This document shows positions 4,313 through 5,881 of a stretch of DNA of 5,881 bases, piece after piece (position 1 is the first letter of the stretch; each line of letters begins with the position of its first letter). The position numbers were made by a program, and so were the translations under genes. The notes under the pieces are model-generated. The model made no database searches, had not been told where the DNA came from, and was given only the letters and a program-made list of their open reading frames with translations. The DNA is from Bacillota bacterium (GTDB taxonomy: Bacteria; Bacillota; Clostridia; Acetivibrionales; DSM-1351), in assembly GCA_023436485.1 (NCBI GenBank), contig JAEZIU010000251.1, positions 1 through 5,881 of the forward strand. Direction: 5' to 3'.

Positions 4313-5881
4313 GTGGCAAAGCTTAACAATATTTTTGTACCATTAATTGTTGTACTTGCAATTCTAAATCTCATTTTGCCAATACCTACAGGTGTGTTGG
4401 ACTTTTTGCTTGCAGTAAATATAATTCTCGCAGCTATAATTATGCTTAATACAATATATCTTAAAACGGCACTTGATCTTTCCGTGTTTCCAACGTTGAT
4501 AGTTGTTACAACCATTTTCCGTCTATCACTTAATGTTACAGCTACAAAGCTTATATTGGCAAAAGGTGAAGCAGGTCATGTTATCAGAGGCTTTGGAAAA
4601 TTTGTAGGAGGAAATAATCTAGTCGTTGGTTTTGTTATATTCTTCATCATTATGATTGTTAACTTCCTCGTAATTACAAAGGGTTCTGAAAGAGTTGCAG
4701 AAGTTGCAGCAAGATTTACATTGGATGCCATGCCCGGTAAACAGATGGCTATAGATGCCGATTTGAATACAGGTCTTATAAATGATACAGAAGCAAAAGA
4801 ACGCAGAAGAAAGATACAAAGAGAAGCAGACTTTTACGGTTCCATGGATGGTGCCAGTAAATTTGTAAAAAATGATGCCATTGCAGGTATTATTATTACA
4901 TTGATAAACATCACAGGCGGTATCATCATAGGAGTTGTTATGCTTGGTAAAGGTATTGGTGAAGCCTTACAAGCATACACAATTCTGACTATAGGTGATG
5001 GTTTGGTAAGCCAGTTGCCTGCACTTATGCTGTCCACGGCTACAAGTTTTATTGTTACACGTGCAGGTGCAGATTCTGATCTTAACAAGGATGTAGTAAA
5101 GCAGTTATTTTATAATCCAAAAGTTCTTATTATAGCAGCTCTACTTAGTATCGGTATGGCACCGTTTTTAACCCCCGTACCTTTTCTTATTCTTGCTGCA
5201 GTCTTACTTTTAGTAGCTTATAAAATTAAACAACTTCAACAAGAAGCTGATAAGGATGAAGAAGTGCAAATTCAGGAAAGTGAAGTTGAGGAAATTAGAA
5301 AACCTGAGAATGTTGTCAGCCTTCTTCAAGTTGACCCTATAGAACTTGAGTTTGGTTACGGTATTATCCCTCTGGCAGATGTAAATCAGGGAGGAGATCT
5401 TCTCGATAGAGTTGTTTTAATCAGAAGACAATTGGCACTTGAACTTGGTATGATTGTACCTGTTATCAGATTGCGAGATAACATTCAGATAGGACCAAAT
5501 GAGTATATTGTAAAAATCAAAGGTACTCAGGTTGCAAAAGGAGAATTGTTGTTTGACTATTTCCTTGCAATGAATTCAGGGGATGTTGATGAAGAACTTG
5601 AGGGCATAAAAACTATAGAGCCGGCATTTGGTTTACCCGCAATTTGGATTCAGGAAAACCAGAGGGACAAAGCTGAAATGCTTGGATACACTGTTGTTGA
5701 TCCACCTTCTATTATAGCAACACATCTTACCGAGGTTATAAAGAAACATTCATTCGAATTGCTTGGCAGACAGGAAGTTCAAGCATTGGTGGACAACATC
5801 AAGCAATCTTATCCGGCTATTGTGGATGAACTCGTTCCTAAGATTATGAGCATAGGTGAAATACAAAAGGTTCTTGCAAAC
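4313..5881 (+). CDS. flhA: Flagellar export-gate protein FlhA (3' end beyond the window)
   Basis: The frame from GTG 4313 stays open to the last base: 523 codons without a stop, against about 680-700 for full FlhA, so only the last quarter is missing. The N-terminal half has the FHIPEP-family membrane domain: helices near 8-24, 28-46, 104-121, 190-210, 225-245, 270-286 and 288-303. The signature region RLSLNVTATKLIL (70-82) is followed by the cytoplasmic loop with TLDAMPGKQMAIDADLNTGLI (136-156) and EADFYGSMDGASKFVKNDA (171-189). An acidic linker (about 310-330) precedes the cytoplasmic domain, beginning DPIELEFGYGIIPL (341-354), which in known systems forms a nonameric ring binding chaperone-substrate complexes. 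The coupling ion is not visible in the sequence. Confidence 0.97.
   Translation, partial: MAKLNNIFVPLIVVLAILNLILPIPTGVLDFLLAVNIILAAIIMLNTIYLKTALDLSVFPTLIVVTTIFRLSLNVTATKLILAKGEAGHVIRGFGKFVGGNNLVVGFVIFFIIMIVNFLVITKGSERVAEVAARFTLDAMPGKQMAIDADLNTGLINDTEAKERRRKIQREADFYGSMDGASKFVKNDAIAGIIITLINITGGIIIGVVMLGKGIGEALQAYTILTIGDGLVSQLPALMLSTATSFIVTRAGADSDLNKDVVKQLFYNPKVLIIAALLSIGMAPFLTPVPFLILAAVLLLVAYKIKQLQQEADKDEEVQIQESEVEEIRKPENVVSLLQVDPIELEFGYGIIPLADVNQGGDLLDRVVLIRRQLALELGMIVPVIRLRDNIQIGPNEYIVKIKGTQVAKGELLFDYFLAMNSGDVDEELEGIKTIEPAFGLPAIWIQENQRDKAEMLGYTVVDPPSIIATHLTEVIKKHSFELLGRQEVQALVDNIKQSYPAIVDELVPKIMSIGEIQKVLAN

Noticed and set aside
4294..4326. ATG at 4294 opening a 10-codon frame over the flhA start
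   Set aside because: It overlaps the flhA ribosome site, has no site of its own and ends after ten codons, so it is most likely chance.
1..5881. CRISPR array, tRNA/rRNA, insertion sequence, phage or defence genes
   Set aside because: No repeat-spacer pattern, RNA-gene signature, transposase or terminal repeats are seen; nearly all the window is intact flagellar coding sequence.

Overview
This window is a piece of a flagellar gene cluster from a low-GC Gram-positive bacterium. It is probably a member of the Clostridia, perhaps a Ruminiclostridium-like cellulolytic clostridium. That reading rests on the AT-rich coding bias, strong Shine-Dalgarno sites, a Bacillus-type CheY inside a fliY-cheY-fliO/P/Q/R-flhB-flhA order, and TTG/GTG starts. 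The genus is inference. All genes are on the + strand and closely packed, which fits one long transcript that enters from upstream and continues past the right edge. I see no convincing internal promoter or intrinsic terminator.

Layout: the last 30 codons of a FliN/FliY-type switch protein (1-93); cheY (130-492); a 185-base gap (493-677); fliO (678-1148); fliP (1141-1941, overlapping fliO by 8 bases); a 74-base gap with a small GC hairpin; fliQ (2016-2285); fliR (best start TTG at 2303, end 3100); flhB (best start ATG at 3131, end 4276); and flhA (GTG at 4313), open to the right edge with 523 codons present.

The genes work together as follows. FliP, FliQ and FliR form the membrane export gate of the flagellar type III secretion system, and FliO helps assemble it. 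FlhB is the substrate-specificity switch and carries an intact NPTH autocleavage motif. FlhA is the large export-gate protein whose cytoplasmic domain receives chaperone-substrate complexes. CheY-P binds the FliM/FliY switch to control rotation, so the left end joins chemotaxis output to the motor and the rest builds the export apparatus.

The protein-coding content is an ordinary, intact flagellar set. The only stretch the standard genes do not explain is the cheY-fliO gap. It holds two perfect, interleaved inverted repeats (11 bp and 10 bp) with pseudoknot topology, a tandem 7-base repeat, a 12-bp palindrome, and a 27-codon hydrophobic open reading frame woven through them. This is the best candidate here for an undescribed element, either a structured leader or attenuator before fliO or a small membrane protein gene. 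The evidence is one sequence read by eye, so it remains a hypothesis.
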